Source: Gallionella sp. (GTDB taxonomy: Bacteria; Pseudomonadota; Gammaproteobacteria; Burkholderiales; Gallionellaceae). From it: 64,000 nt of DNA. The notes under the pieces are model-generated. The model searched no databases. It was given only the letters and a program-made list of their open reading frames with translations, and had not been told where the DNA came from. The stretch covers positions 1 through 64,000 of the forward strand of contig JABEVF010000082.1 of assembly GCA_013043965.1 (NCBI GenBank). The letters are read 5' to 3'. Each line of letters begins with the position of its first letter. The first letter of the stretch is position 1. This document shows, one piece after another, positions 10,581 through 19,163 of the stretch. Made by a program: the position numbers and the translations under genes.

Positions 10581-11768
10581 ATGTTGATCGGACAATCACA
10601 ACTGCTAGCATTGCTTTCTGATATGGAGTCGGATCGTGTTGAGCGCACGATTTCAATTTCCAATACGGATAAGTTTGCTGAGGCGATTTGTGCTTTTTCG
10701 AATGATTTCCCTAATCATCGTCAGTGCGGATATTTGCTGATTGGTGTGAATGACGATGGCAGTTTGTCAGGCCTTGAAGTAACTGACGCATTGCTATTAA
10801 AACTGGGGGCGATTCGCTCGGATGGAAATGTGTTGCCATCTCCCGCGATGAGTGTGCAAAAGTTTTGTTTGAATGGTGGCGACGTTGCTGTGGTTGAAGT
10901 ATTGCCCTCAGATATGCCACCCGTGCGTTACAAAGGGCGTGTCTATATTCGCGTTGGGCCGCGTAAGGCGGTTGCGAATGAGCAAGAAGAGCGCGTGCTT
11001 AGTGAGCGGCGCACTGCTGCGGTTCGTTCTTTTGATGCGCGCCCTTGCATCGAGGCAAAATTGGAAGACTTGGCGTTAGGGCAGTTCGACGCTTATCGCC
11101 GGGAGGCTGTAGATGCCGACACTATCGCGGCCAATCACCGTGGCATTGAGCCGCAACTTGCTTCGTTAAGAATGTACGACTTGGAGCGCGCCTGCCCGAC
11201 ATTTGCCGGGATTTTGTTGTTTGGTAAAAATCCCCGGTTCTTTTTACCGGGGGCATACATCCAATATCTCAAATTGCCCGGCATGGGTTTAACCGACATC
11301 CCGGAAGATCAGGCGGAAATATCGGGCGACTTGAATTCGATGTTGCGCGAACTGGAGTTAAGAGTTAAGTCGTTTGTTCAAACCTCAATGCGTCAAATTA
11401 ATGCGTTGGAGGAACGGTTGTTGCCGGACTATCCCGAGTGGGCGTTGCGTGAATTGTTGATGAATGCAGTCATGCACCGTAATTATGAAAGCAACACGCC
11501 GGTTCGTTTTTATGTCTTCAGCGATCACATTGAGATTCAGAGTCCAGGCGGACTTTATGGTGAAGCTACAGCGAGTAACTTTCCGACGCGTAATAGTTAC
11601 CGCAATCCGGTGATCGCCGAGGCAATGAAGTCGCTCGGGTTCGTTAATCGTTTCGGTTATGGTGTGCAACGCGCACAGACATTGCTAAAGGAAAATGGCA
11701 ACCCACCTGCCGAGTTTGAGTTCGACGAGCATGCGGTATTGGTCAAAATATACCGGAGGGCGGCATGA
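10581..11768 (+). CDS. AlbA_2 (Schlafen-type) DNA-binding/GHKL ATPase protein
   Basis: A 395-residue protein of the type annotated as putative transcriptional regulator or RecG-related ATP-binding protein. Residues about 17-135 form an AlbA_2 (Schlafen AlbA) domain, with the typical pattern KFAEAICAFSN ... GYLLIGVNDDG and PVRYKGRVYIRVG. Residues about 280-380 form a GHKL-type HATPase_c_4 domain: PEWALRE with E291, then NAVMHRNY, and later IQSPGGL and GYGVQRA. Start is the ATG at 10581, four bases after the gyrA stop. Its stop overlaps the next ATG (ATGA), so it is coupled to the ParA gene. Codon use is AT-richer than gyrA or serC. The family occurs in regulators and near defence genes. The actual role here is unknown. 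Confidence 0.75.
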   Translation: MLIGQSQLLALLSDMESDRVERTISISNTDKFAEAICAFSNDFPNHRQCGYLLIGVNDDGSLSGLEVTDALLLKLGAIRSDGNVLPSPAMSVQKFCLNGGDVAVVEVLPSDMPPVRYKGRVYIRVGPRKAVANEQEERVLSERRTAAVRSFDARPCIEAKLEDLALGQFDAYRREAVDADTIAANHRGIEPQLASLRMYDLERACPTFAGILLFGKNPRFFLPGAYIQYLKLPGMGLTDIPEDQAEISGDLNSMLRELELRVKSFVQTSMRQINALEERLLPDYPEWALRELLMNAVMHRNYESNTPVRFYVFSDHIEIQSPGGLYGEATASNFPTRNSYRNPVIAEAMKSLGFVNRFGYGVQRAQTLLKENGNPPAEFEFDEHAVLVKIYRRAA

Positions 11769-12763
11769 AAACGATAGCCTTTTTTAATAACAAAGGCGGC
11801 GTGGGGAAAACCTCCTTGGTGTATCACTTGGCTTGGATGTTTGCAGATAAAGGAATTAAGACACTCGCGGTTGATCTTGATCCTCAGGCAAACTTAACGT
11901 CCATGTTTTTGCGCGAAGATCGCCTAGAGCAACTGTGGCCAGATGATGAGCATCCCAATACGATTCACGGTGCTATTAACCCCATATTGCGTGGTGTCGG
12001 GGATATAGCTAAGCCACATGTAGAGAAAATCGCCAAAAATATTGGCTTGGTTGCTGGTGATCTTGGGTTGTCTAAGTTTGAAGATTCTCTTTCAGAAAAT
12101 TGGCCGAAATGTTTGGATGGCAAGCCAGATGCATTTCGCGTGATTACTGCTTTCCACCGGATTATTTTGCAGGCGGCAGAAGATGCAACAGTGGTGTTGA
12201 TTGATGTAGGGCCAAATTTGGGGGCGATTAATCGTTCAGCTTTGATTTCTGCCGAACAGGTTGTGATTCCATTGGCACCAGACTTGTTTTCGCTGCAAGG
12301 CTTGAAGAATCTTGGGCCATCACTCAGGGAATGGCGTGCTGGATGGACAAAACGCTTAGCTGAATTACCAAAGAATGAGAATATCAGCGTGCCTTCTGGT
12401 GGTATGCAGCCATCTGGGTACGTGGTAATGCAACACGGCATTCGTGACAGTCGGCCTGTAAAGGCCTACCAGCGTTGGCTGGATAAGATGCCTGCAGTTT
12501 ATAGGCAAGCTGTGTTGGGCGAGTCGTTTACAAGTGCCATTCCGAGCCCAGAAGATGACCCATATAAATTGGCCTTGTTGAAGCATTATCGCAGCCTCAT
12601 GCCGATGGCAATGGAAGCGAATAAGCCGATGTTTTTTCTTAAGTCAGCGGATGGCGCCATAGGCGCTCATCAAGAAGCCGTTTCGCTTTGCTACAAAGAC
12701 TTTGAGAAACTGGCAGCGAAAATAGCCGCTAACGCAGGGGTTGCGTTTCCGAAAAATAAATAA
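11765..12763 (+). CDS. Orphan ParA/MinD-family ATPase
   Basis: A 332-residue deviant-Walker ATPase of the ParA type. Seen: KGGVGKT at residues 10-16 with the signature lysine K10, DLDPQANLT at 37-45, and Walker B VVLIDVGP with D147. The second half (about 200-332) is less typical, and no ParB, parS-like repeat or relaxase is nearby, so chromosome or plasmid partition is unlikely. The ATGA overlap with the AlbA_2/GHKL gene argues that the two proteins work together. A 60-base sample inside the gene (12061-12120) has 23 G+C, against 35 of 60 in serC (12901-12960), which supports horizontal acquisition of the pair. Confidence 0.8.
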   Translation: MKTIAFFNNKGGVGKTSLVYHLAWMFADKGIKTLAVDLDPQANLTSMFLREDRLEQLWPDDEHPNTIHGAINPILRGVGDIAKPHVEKIAKNIGLVAGDLGLSKFEDSLSENWPKCLDGKPDAFRVITAFHRIILQAAEDATVVLIDVGPNLGAINRSALISAEQVVIPLAPDLFSLQGLKNLGPSLREWRAGWTKRLAELPKNENISVPSGGMQPSGYVVMQHGIRDSRPVKAYQRWLDKMPAVYRQAVLGESFTSAIPSPEDDPYKLALLKHYRSLMPMAMEANKPMFFLKSADGAIGAHQEAVSLCYKDFEKLAAKIAANAGVAFPKNK

Positions 12764-12779
12764 GTGGAGAGTAAGTGAA

Positions 12780-13862
12780 ATGACGATTTATAACTTCAGC
12801 GCGGGCCCTGCAGTGTTGCCTAGGGAAGTGTTGCTGCAAGCGCAGGCGGAGATGTTGGACTGGCACGGCAGCGGCATGTCGGTGATGGAGATGTCGCATC
12901 GCGGCAAGGAATACATGAGTATCCATGCCCAGGCCGAAGCCGATCTGCGCGAGTTGATGGCCATTCCCGCCAATTACAAGGTGCTGTTCCTGCAAGGCGG
13001 CGCGCATCTGCAATTTTCGATGATTCCGCTGAACTTGTTGCGCGGCAAGCTCTCCGCCGATTACATCAACACCGGCGAATGGTCGAAGAAGGCCATAGCC
13101 GAAGCGAAGAAATTCAGCCATGTGAACGTGGCGGCGGACAACTCTGATAAGAAGTGCACTTACGTGCCGGCATTCGATACCTGGAAGCTGGATAAGGATG
13201 CGGCTTATGTGCATTACACGCCGAACGAGACCATAGGCGGGGTCGAGTTCAACTGGGTGCCGAATACCGGCGAGGTGCCGCTGGTGGCGGACATGTCGTC
13301 CAACATCCTGTCCCGCCCTGTCGATGTGTGGAAGTTCGGCCTAATCTATGCGGGCGCGCAAAAAAATATCGGCCCGGCGGGTTTGACTATCGTTATTGTG
13401 CGCGAGGACCTGGTCGGTCATGCCAACCCGGCTTTGCCGACGATGCTGGACTACAAGATCCATGCGGACAACGATTCCATGTATAACACGCCGCCCACTT
13501 ACGGCATCTATATGGCCGGCCTGGTGTTTCAATGGCTGAAGAAGAACGGCGGCATCGGTGCGATGGAGAAGAACAACATCGCCAAGGCCAACCTGCTCTA
13601 TACGGCCATCGACAACAGCAACGGTTTTTACAGTTGCCCGGTGAGCAAGGTGGATCGCTCGCGCATGAACGTGCCGTTCACGTTGAAAGACGCTGGCTTG
13701 GATGGCGATTTCCTGAAGCAGGCGGATGCGCGCGGTTTGTTGCAACTCAAGGGGCACCGCTCGGTCGGCGGCATGCGCGCGTCCATCTATAACGCGATGC
13801 CCATCAACGGTGTGCAAGCTCTCGTCGATTTCATGGGCGAATTCGCCAAGAAGAACGCCTAG
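12780..13862 (+). CDS. serC: Phosphoserine aminotransferase
   Basis: A 360-residue PLP enzyme (class V aminotransferase fold) converting 3-phosphohydroxypyruvate and glutamate to phosphoserine, and also serving pyridoxal phosphate synthesis. It opens with the family motif YNFSAGPA. The PLP lysine is K195 in [12 protein letters not shown], and the phosphate-binding [11 protein letters not shown] segment is near the C-terminus. The ATG at 12780 is preceded by a GGAGAG ribosome-binding site. The longer open frame starting 39 bases earlier overlaps the end of the ParA gene and is not needed. It leads the serC-serA-pheA-hisC-aroF block. Confidence 0.95.
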   Translation: MTIYNFSAGPAVLPREVLLQAQAEMLDWHGSGMSVMEMSHRGKEYMSIHAQAEADLRELMAIPANYKVLFLQGGAHLQFSMIPLNLLRGKLSADYINTGEWSKKAIAEAKKFSHVNVAADNSDKKCTYVPAFDTWKLDKDAAYVHYTPNETIGGVEFNWVPNTGEVPLVADMSSNILSRPVDVWKFGLIYAGAQKNIGPAGLTIVIVREDLVGHANPALPTMLDYKIHADNDSMYNTPPTYGIYMAGLVFQWLKKNGGIGAMEKNNIAKANLLYTAIDNSNGFYSCPVSKVDRSRMNVPFTLKDAGLDGDFLKQADARGLLQLKGHRSVGGMRASIYNAMPINGVQALVDFMGEFAKKNA

Positions 13863-13867
13863 GAAGA

Positions 13868-15058
13868 ATGGCTAATCCCTATCGCATTCTCACGCTGAAC
13901 AAGATTTCATCCCAGGGGCTGAAACACTTCCCTGCACCGGTGTATCAGGTTGGCGCGGACATCGCCGCACCGGATGCGATCCTGGTGCGTTCGCATGATA
14001 TGCGCGATATGGATATCCCCCCCAGCGTGAAAGCGATCGCACGGGCGGGCGCGGGCACCAATAACATACCCGTCGCCAAGATGAGCGCGCGCGGTGTGCC
14101 GGTATTCAATGCGGCGGGCGCGAATGCCAATGCCGTGAAGGAGCTGGTGATTGCCGGCATGCTTTTGGCGGCGCGCAACATCGTACCCGCACTCGGCTTT
14201 ACCGCGAGCTTGCGGGGGGACGATGAGGCCCTGCACAACTTGGTCGAGCAAGGTAAGAAACACTATGCGGGCATCGAGTTGCGCGGACGCACACTGGGTA
14301 TCATCGGCCTGGGTGTGATCGGTAGGCTGGTCGCCGATACCGCGTTGGGTCTGGGCATGCGCGTGTACGGCTACGATCCCGAGATCACGGTGGAAGCGGC
14401 ATGGAGTCTGTCGTCGCAGGTGAAAAAGGCACAAAGCGTCGAAGAGCTGCTCAGGCATAGCGACTTTGTCACGCTGCATGTGCCCTTGCTGGATGCCACG
14501 CGCGGCCTGATCGATGCGCGGCGGATACAGGCGATGAAATCCGGCAGCGTGTTGCTGAATTTCTCGCGCGACGCCATCGTCGATAGCGATGCGGTGCTGG
14601 CGGGACTGGCGAGCAAACATCTGCATTATTATGTGTGCGACTTCCCCGCGCAAAAGTTGCAGGAGCAGGTGAACGTGGTGGCGCTGCCGCATTTGGGTGC
14701 ATCCACCGAAGAAGCGGAAGAGAATTGCGCGGTGATGGTGGTGGAGCAGGTGCGCGAATATCTGGAGCAGGGCAACATCACCAACACGGTGAATTTTCCG
14801 ACTTTGGTGATGCCGCGCGAATCGAAGTTCCGGCTGGCCATCGCCAACGCCAATGTGCCCAACATGCTCGGGCAGATTTCCACTGCACTGGCGCAGGCCG
14901 GCATCAACATTAGCAATATGATGAACAAATCACGCGGTGAAATGGCATACACCTTGGTGGATACCGATACCGAATTACCCGCGAAACTAATCGCGCACAT
15001 CTCCGCTATCCCCGGCGTGCTGATGGTACGCGATCTACCCTTACTCGAGGCTGTATGA
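13868..15058 (+). CDS. serA: D-3-phosphoglycerate dehydrogenase (short ACT type)
   Basis: A 396-residue D-2-hydroxyacid dehydrogenase that supplies the substrate of SerC by oxidising 3-phosphoglycerate. The NAD-binding motif is GLGVIGR (about 144-150). The catalytic Arg, Glu and His of the family lie in the usual order (the GAGTNNIP region, then LNFSRD, then PHLGASTEEAE). A C-terminal ACT domain (about 320-396) binds the regulatory amino acid, likely serine. It is shorter at the N-terminus than E. coli SerA (410). It sits 5 bp after serC and overlaps pheA by 4 bp, so serine and aromatic genes are cotranscribed. Confidence 0.88.
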   Translation: MANPYRILTLNKISSQGLKHFPAPVYQVGADIAAPDAILVRSHDMRDMDIPPSVKAIARAGAGTNNIPVAKMSARGVPVFNAAGANANAVKELVIAGMLLAARNIVPALGFTASLRGDDEALHNLVEQGKKHYAGIELRGRTLGIIGLGVIGRLVADTALGLGMRVYGYDPEITVEAAWSLSSQVKKAQSVEELLRHSDFVTLHVPLLDATRGLIDARRIQAMKSGSVLLNFSRDAIVDSDAVLAGLASKHLHYYVCDFPAQKLQEQVNVVALPHLGASTEEAEENCAVMVVEQVREYLEQGNITNTVNFPTLVMPRESKFRLAIANANVPNMLGQISTALAQAGINISNMMNKSRGEMAYTLVDTDTELPAKLIAHISAIPGVLMVRDLPLLEAV

Positions 15059-16119
15059 GTGACAAACTGAAACAATGCCGCGATCAGATCGATCGCATCG
15101 ACGACGAAATGTTGCAGTTGCTGAACAGGCGTGCGGCGCTCGCGCAGCAGATCGGCCATCTCAAGGACAACGGCGTGGTGTTGCGTCCTGAGCGCGAGGC
15201 GCAGGTGCTGCAACGTCTGCAAGCCAATAACATCGGTCCTTTGAGCAACGATGCCATCGCCGCTTTGTTCACAGAAGTGATGTCGCAATGCCGTGCATTG
15301 GAATCGCCACTGGCCGTTGCCTACCTCGGCCCGGAAGGGACATTCTCCGAAGCGGCTGCATTGAAGCGTTTCGGCAGCGCGGTACAGGGCCAAGCCTGCG
15401 CGAACATCGACGACGTGTTCCGCGCGGTCGAATCGGGCGGCGTGAATTATGGCGTCGCTCCCGCGGAGAATTCCACCGAAGGGGCGGTGGGTCGCACGCT
15501 GGATCTGTTGTTGCAAAGCAATTTGCAGATCTGCGGAGAAGTGATGTTATCGATACATCAGTGTCTGCTATCGCAGCATTGCGAACTGAGCGCGATCAAG
15601 ACGGTATATTCGCATCCGCAGTCACTGGGTCAATGTCAGGGCTGGTTGAATATACACCTGCCGCATGCGGTACGCGTGCCCCTATCCAGCAACGCCGAAG
15701 CGGCACGTCTTGCCGCCGAGAATCCCCACAGTGCGGCGATTGCCGGCAATCAAGCCGCCGCCCATTTTGGATTGACCGTGTGCGTGGAGAACATCGAAGA
15801 CGACGCGAAGAACACCACGCGCTTTCTGGTGTTGGGCAAACAGCAAGTCGCACCTTCCGGTCGTGATAAGACTTCGCTGGTGTTGTCCGCGCCGAATCGC
15901 CCCGGCGCGGTGCATGAGTTGCTCGCGCCACTGGCCAGGCACGGTGTTTCCATGACCAAACTGGAGTCGCGTCCGGCGCGTTCCGGCCTGTGGGAATATG
16001 TTTTCTTCATTGACATCGAAGGGCATCAAGTCGATGACCAGGTCGCTGCCGCACTTGTTGAACTCAAACAGATCGCGGCGTTTGTGAAGGTGCTGGGTTC
16101 CTATCCGTTGGCGAATTGA
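15055..16119 (+). CDS. pheA: Chorismate mutase/prephenate dehydratase (P-protein)
   Basis: A 354-residue bifunctional enzyme. Residues 1-85 form an AroQ-type chorismate mutase (RDQIDRIDDEML ... LLNRRAALAQQIG). Residues about 92-270 are prephenate dehydratase (YLGPEGTFSEAAA, with TRFLVLG near the end), and residues about 278-354 are an ACT domain (ESRPARSGLWEYVFFID) that mediates phenylalanine feedback inhibition. Length and order match betaproteobacterial P-proteins. It overlaps serA by ATGA, and its own stop overlaps the following lipoprotein region closely. Confidence 0.95.
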   Translation: MSDKLKQCRDQIDRIDDEMLQLLNRRAALAQQIGHLKDNGVVLRPEREAQVLQRLQANNIGPLSNDAIAALFTEVMSQCRALESPLAVAYLGPEGTFSEAAALKRFGSAVQGQACANIDDVFRAVESGGVNYGVAPAENSTEGAVGRTLDLLLQSNLQICGEVMLSIHQCLLSQHCELSAIKTVYSHPQSLGQCQGWLNIHLPHAVRVPLSSNAEAARLAAENPHSAAIAGNQAAAHFGLTVCVENIEDDAKNTTRFLVLGKQQVAPSGRDKTSLVLSAPNRPGAVHELLAPLARHGVSMTKLESRPARSGLWEYVFFIDIEGHQVDDQVAAALVELKQIAAFVKVLGSYPLAN

Positions 16120-16121
16120 AG

Positions 16122-16346
16122 ATGAGATACATTTCCCTGCTCATATTTCTGAGCATCATCGTTCTGCCCGGCTGTGCCGACCCATACCGCAATCTTTACG
16201 AGGGCATGCAAAAGCGCGAGGGCATAGCCAATCCGGTTGCCAAGCCGGCGCAGGACAACGTACCTTATGATCAATACAAAGCCGAGCGCGACAGGTTGCA
16301 GCAAAAGGCTTCTGAAAACCCCCATGGCAGCGACCCTGCCAATTAA
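16122..16346 (+). CDS. Small lipoprotein of unknown function
   Basis: A predicted 74-residue protein starting at the ATG at 16122, 2 bp after pheA. A hydrophobic signal segment (YISLLIFLSIIV) ends in a lipobox, LPGC, so it is probably exported, cut before the cysteine and lipidated. The mature part is about 56 residues, polar, with no motif I recognise. It lies in the middle of the aromatic operon and is presumably cotranscribed with it. Whether it has any link to amino acid synthesis is unknown. Confidence 0.65.
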   Translation: MRYISLLIFLSIIVLPGCADPYRNLYEGMQKREGIANPVAKPAQDNVPYDQYKAERDRLQQKASENPHGSDPAN

Positions 16347-16358
16347 ACAAAAATCGAT

Positions 16359-17459
16359 ATGAACTACACCGACTTGGCTCCGGCCTATATACGTGCCATC
16401 GCGCCTTACCAACCCGGCAAACCGATCTCCGAGCTGGAGCGGGAACTGGGCATCACCGACATCGTCAAGCTGGCCTCTAACGAGAACCCGCTGGGCGCGA
16501 GTCCCAAAGCGGTCGCCGCGGCACGCGCGGCTTTGGATGATGTCGGTTTGTATCCGGACGGCAATGGTTACGCACTGAAGGACGCGCTGGCTCAGCGTTA
16601 CGGTGTAGCGCTTGATCAGGTGGTGCTGGGCAACGGTTCCAACGACTTGCTGGAACTGGCTGCACGCGCCTACCTCACGGCGGGCGACCGAGCGATATAT
16701 TCCGATCATGCGTTTGCGGTTTACCCGCTGGCTATCCAGGCGGTCGGTGCGACGGGCATCAGCGTGCCGGCAAAGGACTTTGGCCATGATCTGGAGGGGA
16801 TGCATGCAGCGGCCGTGCAGCAAGATGCGAAACTGATCTTCATCGCCAACCCCAATAACCCGACCGGCACGTTTTTGCCCGGTGCGGTACTGCATGAATT
16901 TCTGCGTGCGCTGCCCGCGCAGATTCTGGTGGTGCTGGACGAGGCTTATAACGAATATCTGCCGGTAGAGTGCCGCTATGACAGCGTGAGCTGGTTGTGT
17001 GAGTTCCCCAACCTGATCGTCTCGCGCACCTTTTCCAAGGCGTATGGCTTGGCCTCGCTGCGGGTCGGTTACGCGTTGGGCGATGCACAAGTGATGGACA
17101 TGATCAATCGCGTGCGCCAGCCGTTCAACGTCAACAGCGTGGCGCAGGCCGCCGCGGTCGAGGCCCTGCAGGACTTGGATTTCGTGCGGCGCACTTTCGA
17201 CTTGAACCTGCGCGGCATGCGGCAGATCACCGCTGGCCTTTTCGGGCTGGGCTTGGAATACATCCCTTCCTACGGGAACTTCGTCAGTTTCAGGATCGCG
17301 GATGCCGCGCAGGTCTATCGCCGCCTGCTGGAATTGGGCGTGATCGTCCGTCCTATAGCCAACTACGCGATGCCGGACTATTTGCGTGTGAGCATAGGAT
17401 TGGAAACCGAGAACGAGAAATTTTTGACCGCATTGAAAAAAATATTAGGAGAGCTGTAA
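16359..17459 (+). CDS. hisC: Histidinol-phosphate/aromatic aminotransferase
   Basis: A 366-residue fold-type I PLP aminotransferase. The family N-terminus (KPISELERELG, LASNENPLGASPKA) is clear, the NPNNPTGT segment binds the cofactor, and the PLP lysine is K227 in SRTFSKAYGLASLR. HisC acts on histidinol phosphate, and HisC2-type copies beside pheA/tyrA genes often also make phenylalanine and tyrosine. Position between pheA and aroF favours an aromatic role or dual specificity. The rest of the his operon is not in the window. Its stop overlaps the next start by one base (TAATG). Confidence 0.9.
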   Translation: MNYTDLAPAYIRAIAPYQPGKPISELERELGITDIVKLASNENPLGASPKAVAAARAALDDVGLYPDGNGYALKDALAQRYGVALDQVVLGNGSNDLLELAARAYLTAGDRAIYSDHAFAVYPLAIQAVGATGISVPAKDFGHDLEGMHAAAVQQDAKLIFIANPNNPTGTFLPGAVLHEFLRALPAQILVVLDEAYNEYLPVECRYDSVSWLCEFPNLIVSRTFSKAYGLASLRVGYALGDAQVMDMINRVRQPFNVNSVAQAAAVEALQDLDFVRRTFDLNLRGMRQITAGLFGLGLEYIPSYGNFVSFRIADAAQVYRRLLELGVIVRPIANYAMPDYLRVSIGLETENEKFLTALKKILGEL

Positions 17460-18475
17460 TGATTATTGTGATGGGTAAGGATGTGACCGACGAACAGATC
17501 GGGGCGGTGGTCAGGAAGCTTGAAACGGCCGGTCTGAAGGCAAACATTTCGCGGGGTATCGAGCGCACCGTGATCGGCGCGATCGGTGACGAGCGCCCGC
17601 TCACCGAAGAGATGTTCACCCCGTTGCCGGGCGTGGAATCGGCGATGCACATCGCCAAGCAATACAAGATCGTGTCGCGCGAATCGCATCGCGATAACAC
17701 GGTGATCGACATCGGCGGCATCCCGCTGGGTGGCAATCAGATCCAGATCATCGCCGGGCCCTGTTCGGTGGAGACACAGCCGCAGATGGATTTGTCCGCG
17801 CGGTTTGTGCATGAAGCCGGATGTCGTTTGATGCGCGGCGGCGCGTTCAAACCGCGCACCAGTCCATATGCCTTCCAGGGCAAGGGCGTGGAAGGCTTGA
17901 CCATGTTCCGTCAGGCGGCCAGCCAATACAAATTGCCCATCGTCACCGAGCTGATGGACATCCGCATGCTGGACACTTTCATGGAACACGATGTGGACGT
18001 GATCCAGATCGGCACGCGCAACATGCAGAACTTCGATCTGCTCAAGGAAGTCGGGCGCATCAACAAGCCGGTTATTTTGAAACGCGGCATGTCGGCCACC
18101 ATCTCAGAATGGCTGATGGCGGCGGAATACATCGCGGCGGGCGGCAACCACAACATCATTTTCTGCGAGCGCGGCATACGCACTTTCGAGACCTATTACC
18201 GCAACGTGCTGGACGTGACCGCGATTCCGGTGCTGAAGAAGGAAACCCATCTGCCGGTGATCGTCGATCCTTCGCACGCGGGTGGCAAGGCCTGGATGGT
18301 GGCGGCGTTGTCGCAAGCGGCAGTGGCCGCCGGGGCCGACGGTCTGCTGGTCGAGATGCACCCGAATCCTTGCGAGGCATGGTGCGATGCCGATCAAGCC
18401 CTGACTCCCGAAGAGCTCAAAAGGTTGATGGGCACATTGGGCGGGATAGCCACAGCCATAGGGCGCACACTCTGA
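17459..18475 (+). CDS. aroF: 3-deoxy-7-phosphoheptulonate (DAHP) synthase
   Basis: A 338-residue type I-beta DAHP synthase that condenses phosphoenolpyruvate and erythrose 4-phosphate, the first step to chorismate. Residues 1-75 form the ferredoxin-like regulatory domain (MIIVMGKDVTDEQI). The barrel carries AGPCSVE, RGGAFKPRTSPYAFQG, the metal-binding C in the AGPC region and DPSHAGG. This enzyme class is related to the Thermotoga and Bacillus AroA forms and not to E. coli AroFGH. The gene symbol is by reaction. Last gene of the first aromatic block; no tyrA follows. Confidence 0.9.
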   Translation: MIIVMGKDVTDEQIGAVVRKLETAGLKANISRGIERTVIGAIGDERPLTEEMFTPLPGVESAMHIAKQYKIVSRESHRDNTVIDIGGIPLGGNQIQIIAGPCSVETQPQMDLSARFVHEAGCRLMRGGAFKPRTSPYAFQGKGVEGLTMFRQAASQYKLPIVTELMDIRMLDTFMEHDVDVIQIGTRNMQNFDLLKEVGRINKPVILKRGMSATISEWLMAAEYIAAGGNHNIIFCERGIRTFETYYRNVLDVTAIPVLKKETHLPVIVDPSHAGGKAWMVAALSQAAVAAGADGLLVEMHPNPCEAWCDADQALTPEELKRLMGTLGGIATAIGRTL

Positions 18476-18647
18476 GGATAATACTGGCCCATTACAAGCT
18501 TAAAAATTGAGGTGTTTATGCGCCTCACGACACAAGCACCATTTGCTTAAATACTCGGTTTTATAGCCAACGATTAAGGTGTACTATCCCCACAGCAGCG
18601 GGGTGGTATTTATGGGTGTATTAATCGTTCGAAACGAAATGGGGAAA

Positions 18648-18965
18648 ATGATGAAATCTATTATTGTTGGCGTGATCGTATCTGGCGTGATGGTTTCCGG
18701 TAGCGCGATGGCGGTGGACATGCCTGCGGATGGCAAGGCGAAGTGTGGTGCGTGCCACGCGATCGATGTCAAGAAGATCGGCCCATCTTGGAAAGATGTT
18801 GCTGCAAAATATGCCGGGAAACCTGATGCGGAAGCGACTATCGCCGCTAACATCACCAAGGGTGGCTCATTTGGTTGGAAGATGGGGAACATGCCTCCCA
18901 AGGGTATGGGTGCAAACGATGCCCAGATCCAATCATTCGCAAAGTTCATCGCCGGTTTGAAGTAA
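18648..18965 (+). CDS. Class I cytochrome c (c551/c552-like)
   Basis: A precursor of 105 residues with a Sec signal (cut after SAMA) and a small mono-heme cytochrome c. The heme attachment site is C33-G-A-C36-H37, and the distal ligand Met is in GNMPPKGM. It is periplasmic and probably shuttles electrons to a terminal oxidase or nitrite-type reductase, as class I c551/c552 proteins do. Two adjacent ATG codons (18648 and 18651) could start translation. An in-frame extension further upstream would spoil the signal peptide. Monocistronic, ending at a strong terminator. Confidence 0.88.
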   Translation: MMKSIIVGVIVSGVMVSGSAMAVDMPADGKAKCGACHAIDVKKIGPSWKDVAAKYAGKPDAEATIAANITKGGSFGWKMGNMPPKGMGANDAQIQSFAKFIAGLK

Positions 18966-18987
18966 TGCATTTCGGCAGATGATCAGG

Positions 18988-19009
18988 AGCCGACGCAAGT
19001 CGGCTTTTT
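18988..19009 (+). terminator. Intrinsic terminator after cytochrome c gene
   Basis: A 7-bp stem, AGCCGAC (18988-18994) with GTCGGCT (18999-19005), a GCAA tetraloop and a T-run. Confidence 0.9.
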
Positions 19010-19163
19010 CGTTTGTTGCGGGGCCCTTTGTAGCCAAGGTAAAACGCATTCATCCAGGCTGCAAAACAAGCACCAAAACCTGACACACCGAAATCATATC
19101 CTTTTGCAAGTACGGTTGAACCTTAACAGTTGCTAAATTTTTCTATCGGAGCGAGGTTCTGGC

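Noticed and set aside
11765-12763. Plasmid- or prophage-derived partition locus
   Set aside because: There is no ParB, parS-like repeats, integrase, replication gene or phage structural gene around the ParA gene.
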